Assembly (NCBI RefSeq): GCF_042683665.1
Contig: NZ_JBHUOO010000020.1
From: Leeuwenhoekiella polynyae
GTDB lineage: Bacteria > Bacteroidota > Bacteroidia > Flavobacteriales > Flavobacteriaceae
Reading direction: 5' to 3' (one strand)
DNA length: 64,000 nt
Both the position numbers and the translations under genes were made by a program. A model generated the notes under the pieces. The model saw nothing but the letters and a program-made list of their open reading frames with translations, made no database searches and was not told the DNA's origin. This document shows positions 26,259 to 33,635 of the stretch, in pieces; position 1 is the stretch's first letter, and every line of letters begins with the position of its first letter.

Positions 26259-29200
26259 TTAAAATGCAAGATTTAGTGAAACTGTATACTGTTTTGGTAC
26301 AGGTTGAGCGACTCCTCCAGATCTTATAAATTCTGGATCCTGACCATTTAATTTACTATCTGAATAGATTAAAAATGGGTTTGTAGCTTGTGCAGACACG
26401 CGTAGCTGACTTAAGTTTAGTCTACTCAAAACGTTTGAAGTAAAACTATATCCTAAACTTATATTACGCATCCGTATAAAACTACCATCTGCAACACGTT
26501 GTGTTGAATAATTATAAGCATTATAAGCTCTTGTTAAGGTATTCTGTCCGTAAGCAGATAACTGAGCTCCTGATGGGATAGTAGGAACAGAAGTAACATT
26601 TTCATCCCCTGAAATTAACCACCTGTCATTAAAATCTCTGCTAAATACAGATAAGTCATTATAAACGGCACTAAATGTAGGTGCCAGTCTAATTTTATTA
26701 CCTTGAGCAAATGTTACAAAGAAACTGAAATCAACATTCTTATACTTAAAACTATTAGATAGTCCTCCTGTGAAGTTAGCCTGCGTAGGGCCTTCATAAA
26801 CTAAATAATCTGTGATATCTTCGATATCCTGAAAATCGATATCTCTTAGTGGATCTTCACCATCCCCCAGGTTAAAAGTAGGGAAACCTTGATCACTAAG
26901 CCCAGCGAAATCAAATGACCATAAGCCATTTACTGGCTTACCTACAACATTGCCTCCAGTATCATCTACAAGATCTAAAACATTAGGGCGTTGAGCAATC
27001 TTAGATATCTCTTGATCAAAGTAAGAAGCATTTAACGTTGTATCCCAAGAAAAATCATCCGTCTTAATATTATGAGTTGTCAATTGAGCTTCAATACCTT
27101 TAGTCAGCAATTCTGAATTGTTACCTAACTTTAAGAATTCTCCACCAATACCAGATGTTCTTACAAAGTCTATTAAATCTGCTCCTTTACGAGTATATAA
27201 ATCTAAATCTAAAGAGATTCTATTATTGAGAAAACCTGCATTCATACCAATATTAAGCTCTCTAGTTTGTTCCCAAGTAAGATCACTATTCTGTAAATCT
27301 TCTATCGTAATGTAATTCTCTCTATCATCAGAAAATAATCTATTAGTTAATGCATTTCTAAAAACAGGAAGGTTGTTACTAACATTATCAGCAAGCAAGG
27401 CTATTAAGCCGTATCCAGCTCTAAAAGACAACTTAGAAATCCATCCTGATTTCTTTATAAAATCCTCTTGACCTGCATTCCATCTTGCACTAGCATTATA
27501 AGTTGGTAACCAACGTGAAGAGTTAGATCTACCAGCTCTGTTAGAACCTTCATAATTTCCTGAAATATTGAATATATATTTACTGTCATAATCATAAGAA
27601 AGCTTTGCCAAAAAAGTCACCTCTCGCTGACGCGTTTCAAAAACCGAATAATAATCAACACCTTCACCAATGAGCTTATCAAATAAATCAGGATCTAAAA
27701 AGGGTACATTTCCTTTACCAAACTGAACTCCATAATTTCTATTACGATGCTCATACCTATCATTATATCTATATTCTTGAGCAGCATATAAGCCTACTGT
27801 ATGAAGATCGTTTATAGTTTTATCAAAATTCAAGGAGTTTCTAACTGTATAAGTCGTTATAGAGTTGTCTGTTCGCTCTAAAATACCTCCGTAAGGCATT
27901 ACTACTCTAGGATCTTCATTTGGCCTACTTGGATCCGAATACAGAAAAATATTTTGATTTCTAACAATAGAAGTTTCAGCAGATCTATATGCTTCTGCTC
28001 CATTTGAACCTTCACGTACTTTATGATTTCTGGTAGAATTAGCATATCTAACAGTTCCTAAAAAATTATATTTTAAGTCTTTAGAAAGCTTATATTCTAA
28101 ATCTGCCTGCAAACGAATATCATACACATTAATTTTTAATGTATTCTTTTCAAGTTCGTTGATAATATTAAATGGAGCCCAATTAAATCGCACATATTCT
28201 AAATCCCCATTATTATCATAGGGTCTAATAGCTCTACTCGTATTTAATGCATAACTAAAGGGGTTTATATCAAAATCTCTTGTAAATGTGCCATTTACAG
28301 GGTCATTTTGCCTATTGAATGTTCCAGGAGCATTTTGATCTCTATAGGATGCTTGAATATTAGTCCCTACAATCAGCTTATCATCAGCTAAGAAGAATCT
28401 ATTTCTCATATTGCCAGTTAGTCTACGTACGCGATCAGCAACTGTCCAGCCCGGATCTGTATAATAACTTATTGAAGAGTAAGATGTACTGTTTTCACCT
28501 CCTCCGGTAAAACTTAAGGAATGCGTCTGTGTAAGACTTGGTCTAAAAAGAGTTTTAAACCAATCTGTATTAGCCAACTCATATTGTTGTAAAAAACGAT
28601 TACGCGCTTCCGGAGTATTACTTACTCCAAAAGCCCCAGAAGTTTCATTATAAGTATTTATATTCCTTGCTAATATATGATATACCCCACCATATCTACC
28701 TTGCAAACTTAAGGGGTAGTTAAGTCTCCCCTTATCAGACAATTCTTCATAGACACCTATAGTTCTCTGAGAGTTTAAAAGATCAAACTGCCCGTAATTA
28801 GGAACAACACGCACCGCGTTTTCAACAGAATAATTTACACGTGTTTTTTGATTACGCTTACCGCTTTTAGTTGTTATAACTATCACACCATTTAACGCCC
28901 TTGCCCCATACAGTGCAGATGCTGAAGCATCTTTTAATATTTCAATACTTTCAATATCAGCAGCACTGATACCTGCAACCGCAGAACCTAATAAAGTATT
29001 TGCATCTCCCGAAGCTAAGTCGTTAACATTGACATTGACGATATTTTCTTGTATCGCCCCATCGATAATCCATAAAGGCTTGGTGTCACCCAATATAGAG
29101 GAAGACCCTCTTATGGTAATCTTAGGTGTTGCCCCAAAGGTACCAGACACATTCTGTACCGTAACCCCTGCTGCTCTACCTTCAAGAAGACGAGAAACCT

Positions 29201-29924
29201 GAGGCACCCCTGCTATTTCAATATCTTCTGCCTTCAATGTCTGGGCAGCACCCGTAAAAACTTGCTCTTTAATATTCTGAAATCCAGTAATAATAACATC
29301 ATCTAGTGATTCTACAGAGGCTTGCAATGAGACATTGATAACAGAATCATCTGCAACTGTAATTCTCTTCTTCTCAAAGCCTATATACGAATAGACAAGA
29401 ACCTCACCCATCTGCGCAGAAATTGTATATTTACCGTCAAAATCTGTGCTTGTTCCCTTTGAAGCTCCTTCAACCAAGACAGTCACCCCAGGCAAAGGCA
29501 TTCCTGACTCATCTTTAACGATTCCCTGGATCTGCCTTTGTATAAGACCTAGATTTTGATTTTTTGAAAAAACAATAGTTTTTTCTCCTTCAACTTCAAA
29601 ATCAATAGCTGAAGTTTCTAAAACCTTCTTTAATAAATTTTCGAGCAAAAAATCACCTTTAGATAATTCAATATTTTGCATACCTGCAAACATATCTGCT
29701 GGGTAAACAAAATTATAATCTGTTTGATTTTTTACAATCTTCAACACATCATCAACACTGATAGTCATATCCTTTTCAAAAGATACTCTAGATTTTTGTG
29801 ATACAGATTTACCCGGTGTTAAAGCCAGCACTGATGTACAGAATAGGAGAATAAAGATCTTCATAGTAGTTTGGAATATAACCCGAGGAGGGGTATAAAA
29901 TTTGTTAGTAATGTTTTCTTTCAT
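26259..29924 (-). CDS. SusC-family TonB-dependent receptor with STN signalling domain
   Basis: 1221 aa, longer than the other SusC in the window because it has an N-terminal secretin/TonB (STN) domain (about 50-125; MTISVDDVLKIVKNQTDYNFVYPADMF). After it come a carboxypeptidase-regulatory-like domain (about 133-215; VKDESGMPLPGVTVLVEGASKG), plug (about 220-345) and barrel to the C-terminus (QYTVSLNLAF). STN domains pass a ligand signal to a FecR anti-sigma factor. Here fecR and an ECF sigma gene lie directly upstream, completing a cell-surface signalling cascade. The start could also be the Met at residue 21. Confidence 0.93.
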   Translation of the reverse strand: MKENITNKFYTPPRVIFQTTMKIFILLFCTSVLALTPGKSVSQKSRVSFEKDMTISVDDVLKIVKNQTDYNFVYPADMFAGMQNIELSKGDFLLENLLKKVLETSAIDFEVEGEKTIVFSKNQNLGLIQRQIQGIVKDESGMPLPGVTVLVEGASKGTSTDFDGKYTISAQMGEVLVYSYIGFEKKRITVADDSVINVSLQASVESLDDVIITGFQNIKEQVFTGAAQTLKAEDIEIAGVPQVSRLLEGRAAGVTVQNVSGTFGATPKITIRGSSSILGDTKPLWIIDGAIQENIVNVNVNDLASGDANTLLGSAVAGISAADIESIEILKDASASALYGARALNGVIVITTKSGKRNQKTRVNYSVENAVRVVPNYGQFDLLNSQRTIGVYEELSDKGRLNYPLSLQGRYGGVYHILARNINTYNETSGAFGVSNTPEARNRFLQQYELANTDWFKTLFRPSLTQTHSLSFTGGGENSTSYSSISYYTDPGWTVADRVRRLTGNMRNRFFLADDKLIVGTNIQASYRDQNAPGTFNRQNDPVNGTFTRDFDINPFSYALNTSRAIRPYDNNGDLEYVRFNWAPFNIINELEKNTLKINVYDIRLQADLEYKLSKDLKYNFLGTVRYANSTRNHKVREGSNGAEAYRSAETSIVRNQNIFLYSDPSRPNEDPRVVMPYGGILERTDNSITTYTVRNSLNFDKTINDLHTVGLYAAQEYRYNDRYEHRNRNYGVQFGKGNVPFLDPDLFDKLIGEGVDYYSVFETRQREVTFLAKLSYDYDSKYIFNISGNYEGSNRAGRSNSSRWLPTYNASARWNAGQEDFIKKSGWISKLSFRAGYGLIALLADNVSNNLPVFRNALTNRLFSDDRENYITIEDLQNSDLTWEQTRELNIGMNAGFLNNRISLDLDLYTRKGADLIDFVRTSGIGGEFLKLGNNSELLTKGIEAQLTTHNIKTDDFSWDTTLNASYFDQEISKIAQRPNVLDLVDDTGGNVVGKPVNGLWSFDFAGLSDQGFPTFNLGDGEDPLRDIDFQDIEDITDYLVYEGPTQANFTGGLSNSFKYKNVDFSFFVTFAQGNKIRLAPTFSAVYNDLSVFSRDFNDRWLISGDENVTSVPTIPSGAQLSAYGQNTLTRAYNAYNYSTQRVADGSFIRMRNISLGYSFTSNVLSRLNLSQLRVSAQATNPFLIYSDSKLNGQDPEFIRSGGVAQPVPKQYTVSLNLAF

Positions 29925-29966
29925 AAAAACTGGGTTAGAATTATTTAAATTGAAAAGGTTTGAGAA

Positions 29967-31070
29967 TTAGTAAATTTCAATGTGATTTCCACTACGTGAA
30001 TATTTTAGAGAGATAGATTTTGAAAGAATATTGAGTATCTGACCTAAATTTTGATTTTTCCTAAGAACGCCATTAAACTTCTTCTGCTTTAAATCATTCC
30101 GAGTAATATTAATTTCAACATCATACCAACGCATTAGCACATTTCCAATATCCTCTAATGTATAATCACTAAATGCAAATACCCCAGACTTCCACAAGAC
30201 ATCATCATCAACTGTCGCATTCTCTACATTTACGATGCCTGAATTTTTAAATATAACTGCCCGTTGATTGGGCTTAAGAAAATGTTCTGCACCTAAATAA
30301 GTCAACTTCACACTTCCTTCTAAAAGACTTGTAACATGCTTATCGTCATTAGCATAAGCCTTAACATTAAAATGGGTTCCCAAAACCTCTATTTGTTGCT
30401 TATTAACCTCCACAACAAAGCGATTTCCATTATTCTCTGAGCTAGGACTCACTTCAAAGTAAGCCTCACCAGTAATCAATTCAACTGTTCTTGGTTGGCT
30501 ATCAATAAATTTGACGGGATATCGTAGTTGTGAATCAGAGTTTACCCAAACCTTAGTATTATCACTCAAAATCAATTCAAAAAAACCACCTTTAGGAACA
30601 AATAGGGTATTGAATCTAAGTTCAGAAACTACAGGTGAAGTATCTTTAGTATACAAGATTTTATCTTCAACAACCTCAACATCTTTGTGTTTAAATTTGC
30701 TCTTAGTGTCAATTTTGATACTTCTCCCATTAGCCAAAATCAAAGTTGCTTTGGTCTTAGATGGAGTTATAGGATTCTCAAATTGTACTTCATCTACTAA
30801 TACTGGTTCAGAAATACTAGTGGAACTAAAAAAGACATACGTTGAAACACTAAGAAAAACTATAAATACAGCTGCACTCCATTTTAAAGAAAAATATGTC
30901 TTCATAATTTTCTTAGGAGTTAAAGATTTCTCTTCCTCTAACTGATTCTTAACTTTATAGTAGTATTCTCTATGAGAAGAGCTTTCATTAAACCATGCTT
31001 GAAAAGCCTGTTCCTCAGACTCTGAAAGGTTTTTATTTATCTTCTTGTAAATTAACTTAAAATCAATCAC
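29967..31070 (-). CDS. FecR-family anti-sigma factor (with DUF4974)
   Basis: 367 aa. A cytoplasmic N-terminus (about 1-62), one membrane helix (about 64-83; WSAAVFIVFLSVSTYVFF), a periplasmic FecR domain (about 155-265; FFELILSDNTKVWVNSDSQLRYP, ITGEAYFEVSP), and a C-terminal DUF4974 (about 295-367; FSDYTLEDIGNVLMRWYDVEI) that would meet the STN domain of SusC. It lies between the ECF sigma gene (72-nt gap) and susC (42-nt gap). It keeps the sigma factor inactive until ligand binds the receptor. Confidence 0.92.
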   Translation of the reverse strand: MIDFKLIYKKINKNLSESEEQAFQAWFNESSSHREYYYKVKNQLEEEKSLTPKKIMKTYFSLKWSAAVFIVFLSVSTYVFFSSTSISEPVLVDEVQFENPITPSKTKATLILANGRSIKIDTKSKFKHKDVEVVEDKILYTKDTSPVVSELRFNTLFVPKGGFFELILSDNTKVWVNSDSQLRYPVKFIDSQPRTVELITGEAYFEVSPSSENNGNRFVVEVNKQQIEVLGTHFNVKAYANDDKHVTSLLEGSVKLTYLGAEHFLKPNQRAVIFKNSGIVNVENATVDDDVLWKSGVFAFSDYTLEDIGNVLMRWYDVEINITRNDLKQKKFNGVLRKNQNLGQILNILSKSISLKYSRSGNHIEIY

Positions 31071-31142
31071 TATATATACAATTATATAGAGAAGACAATT
31101 TATTCTAATAAAAGGGTGACAAAAAAAGAGAAAATTTTAAAA

Positions 31143-31733
31143 TTAACTTAAAATAGTAGTAGTACAAAGAGCTAAAAAGCCTACTATCCTTAAGCCTGTA
31201 TCAGAAACAAGCTTCTCAGACATTTTTAACTTAGCTCGTTTCAGCTGAGTTTTAACTGTATTAACTGATATATTAAGCTCATCTGCAATTTCTTTATAAG
31301 AATACTCTTTAAAATATTTCATAGTGACTATTTCCCTCATTTTCTTCGGAAGCTCTTTTACAGCTCTTTTAATCACATGAACTTTATAAGTGTTCTGCTC
31401 AGCATCCACCTCTTCATAAAAATCTGAATTCACTTTAGACATGAAATCTAACAAACCACTACTATCTACAATTTTTAACCGCTTAAGCTCATTTAAGCAC
31501 CTATTTCTCACCGTTGCATACAAGTAATTCTTCAATGAATGATTAATAGATATATTTTCTGAGTTCTCCCATAAATAAACAAATGCTTCTTGAACAATAT
31601 CTTTCGCCAAATCCCTATCATACAAATAAGTATTAGCAAAAGAAACTAGATCCTGATTGTAGTTCGCATACAAGTCACCGTACGCAGAATCCTCTTTCCT
31701 TCTCAAAGAATCTATTATAGTAATTGTATTCAT
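31143..31733 (-). CDS. ECF RNA polymerase sigma-70 factor (FecI/SusCD-associated type)
   Basis: 196 aa. Region 2 is at about 15-85 (FANTYLYDRDLAKDIVQEAFVYLWEN) and region 4 at about 125-180 (ELPKKMREIVTMKYFKEYSYKEIADELNISVNTVK, a helix-turn-helix). A short hydrophobic tail (IVGFLALCTTTI) follows. First gene of the operon with fecR-susC-susD-metallohydrolase-DUF4302, which it presumably transcribes when released by FecR, with positive autoregulation. The upstream region is AT-rich; no promoter could be assigned by eye. Confidence 0.92.
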   Translation of the reverse strand: MNTITIIDSLRRKEDSAYGDLYANYNQDLVSFANTYLYDRDLAKDIVQEAFVYLWENSENISINHSLKNYLYATVRNRCLNELKRLKIVDSSGLLDFMSKVNSDFYEEVDAEQNTYKVHVIKRAVKELPKKMREIVTMKYFKEYSYKEIADELNISVNTVKTQLKRAKLKMSEKLVSDTGLRIVGFLALCTTTILS

Positions 31734-32012
31734 ATTTTAAAATTACTAGTTTATGCTTCATTACTTAACAATTATTAACAACAAAATAATATATAACAAG
31801 CAATTTTACTAAAATTAAAAAACAAGATCATTATATTTTCAATATCCTATTTTTTAATAGTTTATATTATCATTCACACAAACTAAAAGTATTTTAAACT
31901 GTCAACAACATACTAGATAATGTCATCTCTACAATCTTAGACAGACTTCAAGAAAATTCTTGATGTAATAATACCTCCAGAAAATTGGAGTAAAAAGCCC
32001 AAATCAGTCTAG
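31734..32012. other. AT-rich intergenic region upstream of the ECF sigma gene
   Basis: About 280 nt without a credible reading frame. Composition is strongly AT-rich and changes abruptly to GC-rich at about 32040, where the remnant below starts. No clear promoter motif was identified. Confidence 0.5.
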
Positions 32013-32227
32013 GATCAAACAAAAGGAGACTGGGATAAATCGCACGGTAATGCTCAGGACATCAACAGCCCGATGGGCAGCCCATTCACGCCCACCTGCA
32101 CCGCGCTGAAGGCGACGACTGGAATGCCAAATACTGGTATCGCCAGGCGGGCAGAACGTTTCCCAATATTTCTTTAGATGCAGAACTCAAGCAGCTTGTA
32201 GAAGAAGTTTTAATTGAGAAAAAATAA
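32013..32227 (+). pseudogene. Frameshifted remnant of a small conserved protein gene
   Basis: Two overlapping frames together read like one protein: DQTKGDWDKSHGNAQDINSP in one frame, then IHAHLHRAEGDDWNAKYWYR continuing QAGRTFPNISLDAELKQLVEEVL in another (from 32084 to the TAA at 32225-32227). The frames need a 1-nt shift at about 32081-32084. No start codon is present and an in-frame TAG lies at 32010-32012. From memory, the motif HAxLHRxEGDxxNAxYWYRxAG belongs to a small uncharacterised protein found in many phyla. The centre is much more GC-rich than its surroundings, suggesting acquired DNA. Confidence 0.55.
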
Positions 32228-32263
32228 AAAAAGCTCACAGATTTTAAAACCTGTGAGCTTTGT
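32228..32263 (-). terminator. Terminator of odhA-odhB (bidirectional shape)
   Basis: Arms AAAGCTCACAG (32230-32240) and CTGTGAGCTTT (32251-32261), followed on the minus strand by a run of seven T. It lies 32 nt past the odhB stop. Confidence 0.82.
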
Positions 32264-32274
32264 TATTTAAGAGT

Positions 32275-32292
32275 ATTTCGCAGTTGCGAAAT
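32275..32292. repeat. Inverted repeat just after odhB
   Basis: Perfect 8-bp arms ATTTCGCA-gt-TGCGAAAT immediately past the odhB stop. It resembles the CGCTTTCGCGAAA element in the odhA-odhB gap and could be an extra 3'-end stem. Confidence 0.4.
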
Positions 32293-32294
32293 TT

Positions 32295-33587
32295 CTACAT
32301 TTCTAAAGCTTTAAGAACATTATTATCCATCAATAACTCTTCTGGATTTTCTATAGCTTCTTTTATAGCCACTAAAAATCCTACAGATTCTTTTCCGTCA
32401 ATAATACGGTGATCGTAAGAAAGTGCCACATACATAATTGGCGCAATTGCAATCGCTCCATCACGTGCGATAGGACGCTCAACAATATTGTGCATTCCTA
32501 AAATCGCAGATTGTGGAGGGTTGATAATAGGCGTTGAAAGCATACTGCCAAAAACACCACCATTTGTTATAGTAAACGTTCCGCCGGTCATTTCATCTAC
32601 TGTGATTTGACCATCACGTGCTCTAAGAGCCAGACGTTTTACTTCAGACTCCACACCGCGGAAACTTAGATTTTCAGCATTTCTAATTACCGGTACCATC
32701 AATCCTTTTGGACCAGAAACTGCAATAGAAATATCTTTATAGTCATAGGTCAACATTTCCTTACCGTCTATCATAGAATTTACAGAAGGGTACATTTCTA
32801 ATGCACGCACACAAGCTAATGTAAAGAATGACATAAAACCAAGACCTACACCGTGCTTGGATTTAAAATCTTCTTTGTATTTGCTACGTAACTCAAAAAT
32901 AGCACTCATATCTACCTCGTTGAAAGTAGTAAGCATCGCAGTTTCGTTTTTAACTGAAACTAAACGCTCTGCAACTTTACGACGCAACATAGACATTTTA
33001 GAACGGCTTTCTCCACGGCTTCCGGTTCCCGGAGTACCCATAGAAGGTTGTGCGTTTACCGCATCGTCTTTTGTAATACGACCGTCACGACCTGAACCTT
33101 TTACATCTTTTGCATCAACACCTTTTTCATCTAAAGTCTTTTTAGCTGCAGGAGAAGGTGTTCCTGAAGCATACGATTTCTTATCCTGAGACTGGCTAGG
33201 TGTACTTGATTTAGAAGGTTCTTCTTTTTTAGCATCACCTTTCTCATTAGTATCTGGTGTTTTCTCGTCCTTTTTATCAAGATCTTTCGCAGCATCACCC
33301 CCACTACCTTCATCTCCTGACGCTTTTTTATCGTCTCCATCAGGTTTTGGAGCATCTGTATCTATAAGGCAAACCACCTCACCTACGGCAACAGCATCAC
33401 CTTCTTCGGCTTTTAATGTGATTATCCCACTCGCTTCAGCAGGTAATTCTAAGGTTGCTTTATCGCTATCAACTTCAGCAATTGCCTGATCTTTTTCTAC
33501 ATAATCTCCATCTTCAACAAGCCATTGTGCGATTTCAACTTCGGTGATCGATTCTCCCGGTGAAGGGACTTTCATTTCTAAAGCCAT
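32295..33587 (-). CDS. odhB: Dihydrolipoyllysine succinyltransferase, E2 of 2-oxoglutarate dehydrogenase
   Basis: 430 aa. One lipoyl domain (about 1-78) with lipoylated K43 in VDSDKATLEL, a long charged Lys/Asp/Glu/Ser linker (about 80-140), an E3/E1-binding domain (about 141-182; SPAAKKTLDEKGVDAKDVKG..GRITKDD), and a C-terminal acyltransferase domain (about 195-430) with catalytic SYDHRIIDGKESVGFL. It transfers the succinyl group to CoA in the TCA cycle. It follows odhA by 48 nt and is closed by a hairpin terminator. The E3 gene (lpd) is not in this window. Confidence 0.95.
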   Translation of the reverse strand: MALEMKVPSPGESITEVEIAQWLVEDGDYVEKDQAIAEVDSDKATLELPAEASGIITLKAEEGDAVAVGEVVCLIDTDAPKPDGDDKKASGDEGSGGDAAKDLDKKDEKTPDTNEKGDAKKEEPSKSSTPSQSQDKKSYASGTPSPAAKKTLDEKGVDAKDVKGSGRDGRITKDDAVNAQPSMGTPGTGSRGESRSKMSMLRRKVAERLVSVKNETAMLTTFNEVDMSAIFELRSKYKEDFKSKHGVGLGFMSFFTLACVRALEMYPSVNSMIDGKEMLTYDYKDISIAVSGPKGLMVPVIRNAENLSFRGVESEVKRLALRARDGQITVDEMTGGTFTITNGGVFGSMLSTPIINPPQSAILGMHNIVERPIARDGAIAIAPIMYVALSYDHRIIDGKESVGFLVAIKEAIENPEELLMDNNVLKALEM

Positions 33588-33613
33588 AATTCTCTTGTAT
33601 TAACTTTTATTCT

Positions 33614-33627
33614 ATCGCTTTCGCGAA
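33614..33627. repeat. CGCTTTCGCGAAA-type palindromic motif in the odhA-odhB gap
   Basis: TCGCTTTCGCGAAA, with palindromic core TTTCGCGAAA, sits in the 48-nt gap between odhA and odhB. From memory, short CTTTCGCGAAAG palindromes recur in genomes of marine flavobacteria. Only this one clear example lies in the window. Confidence 0.35.
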
Positions 33628-33635
33628 ATTTTCTT

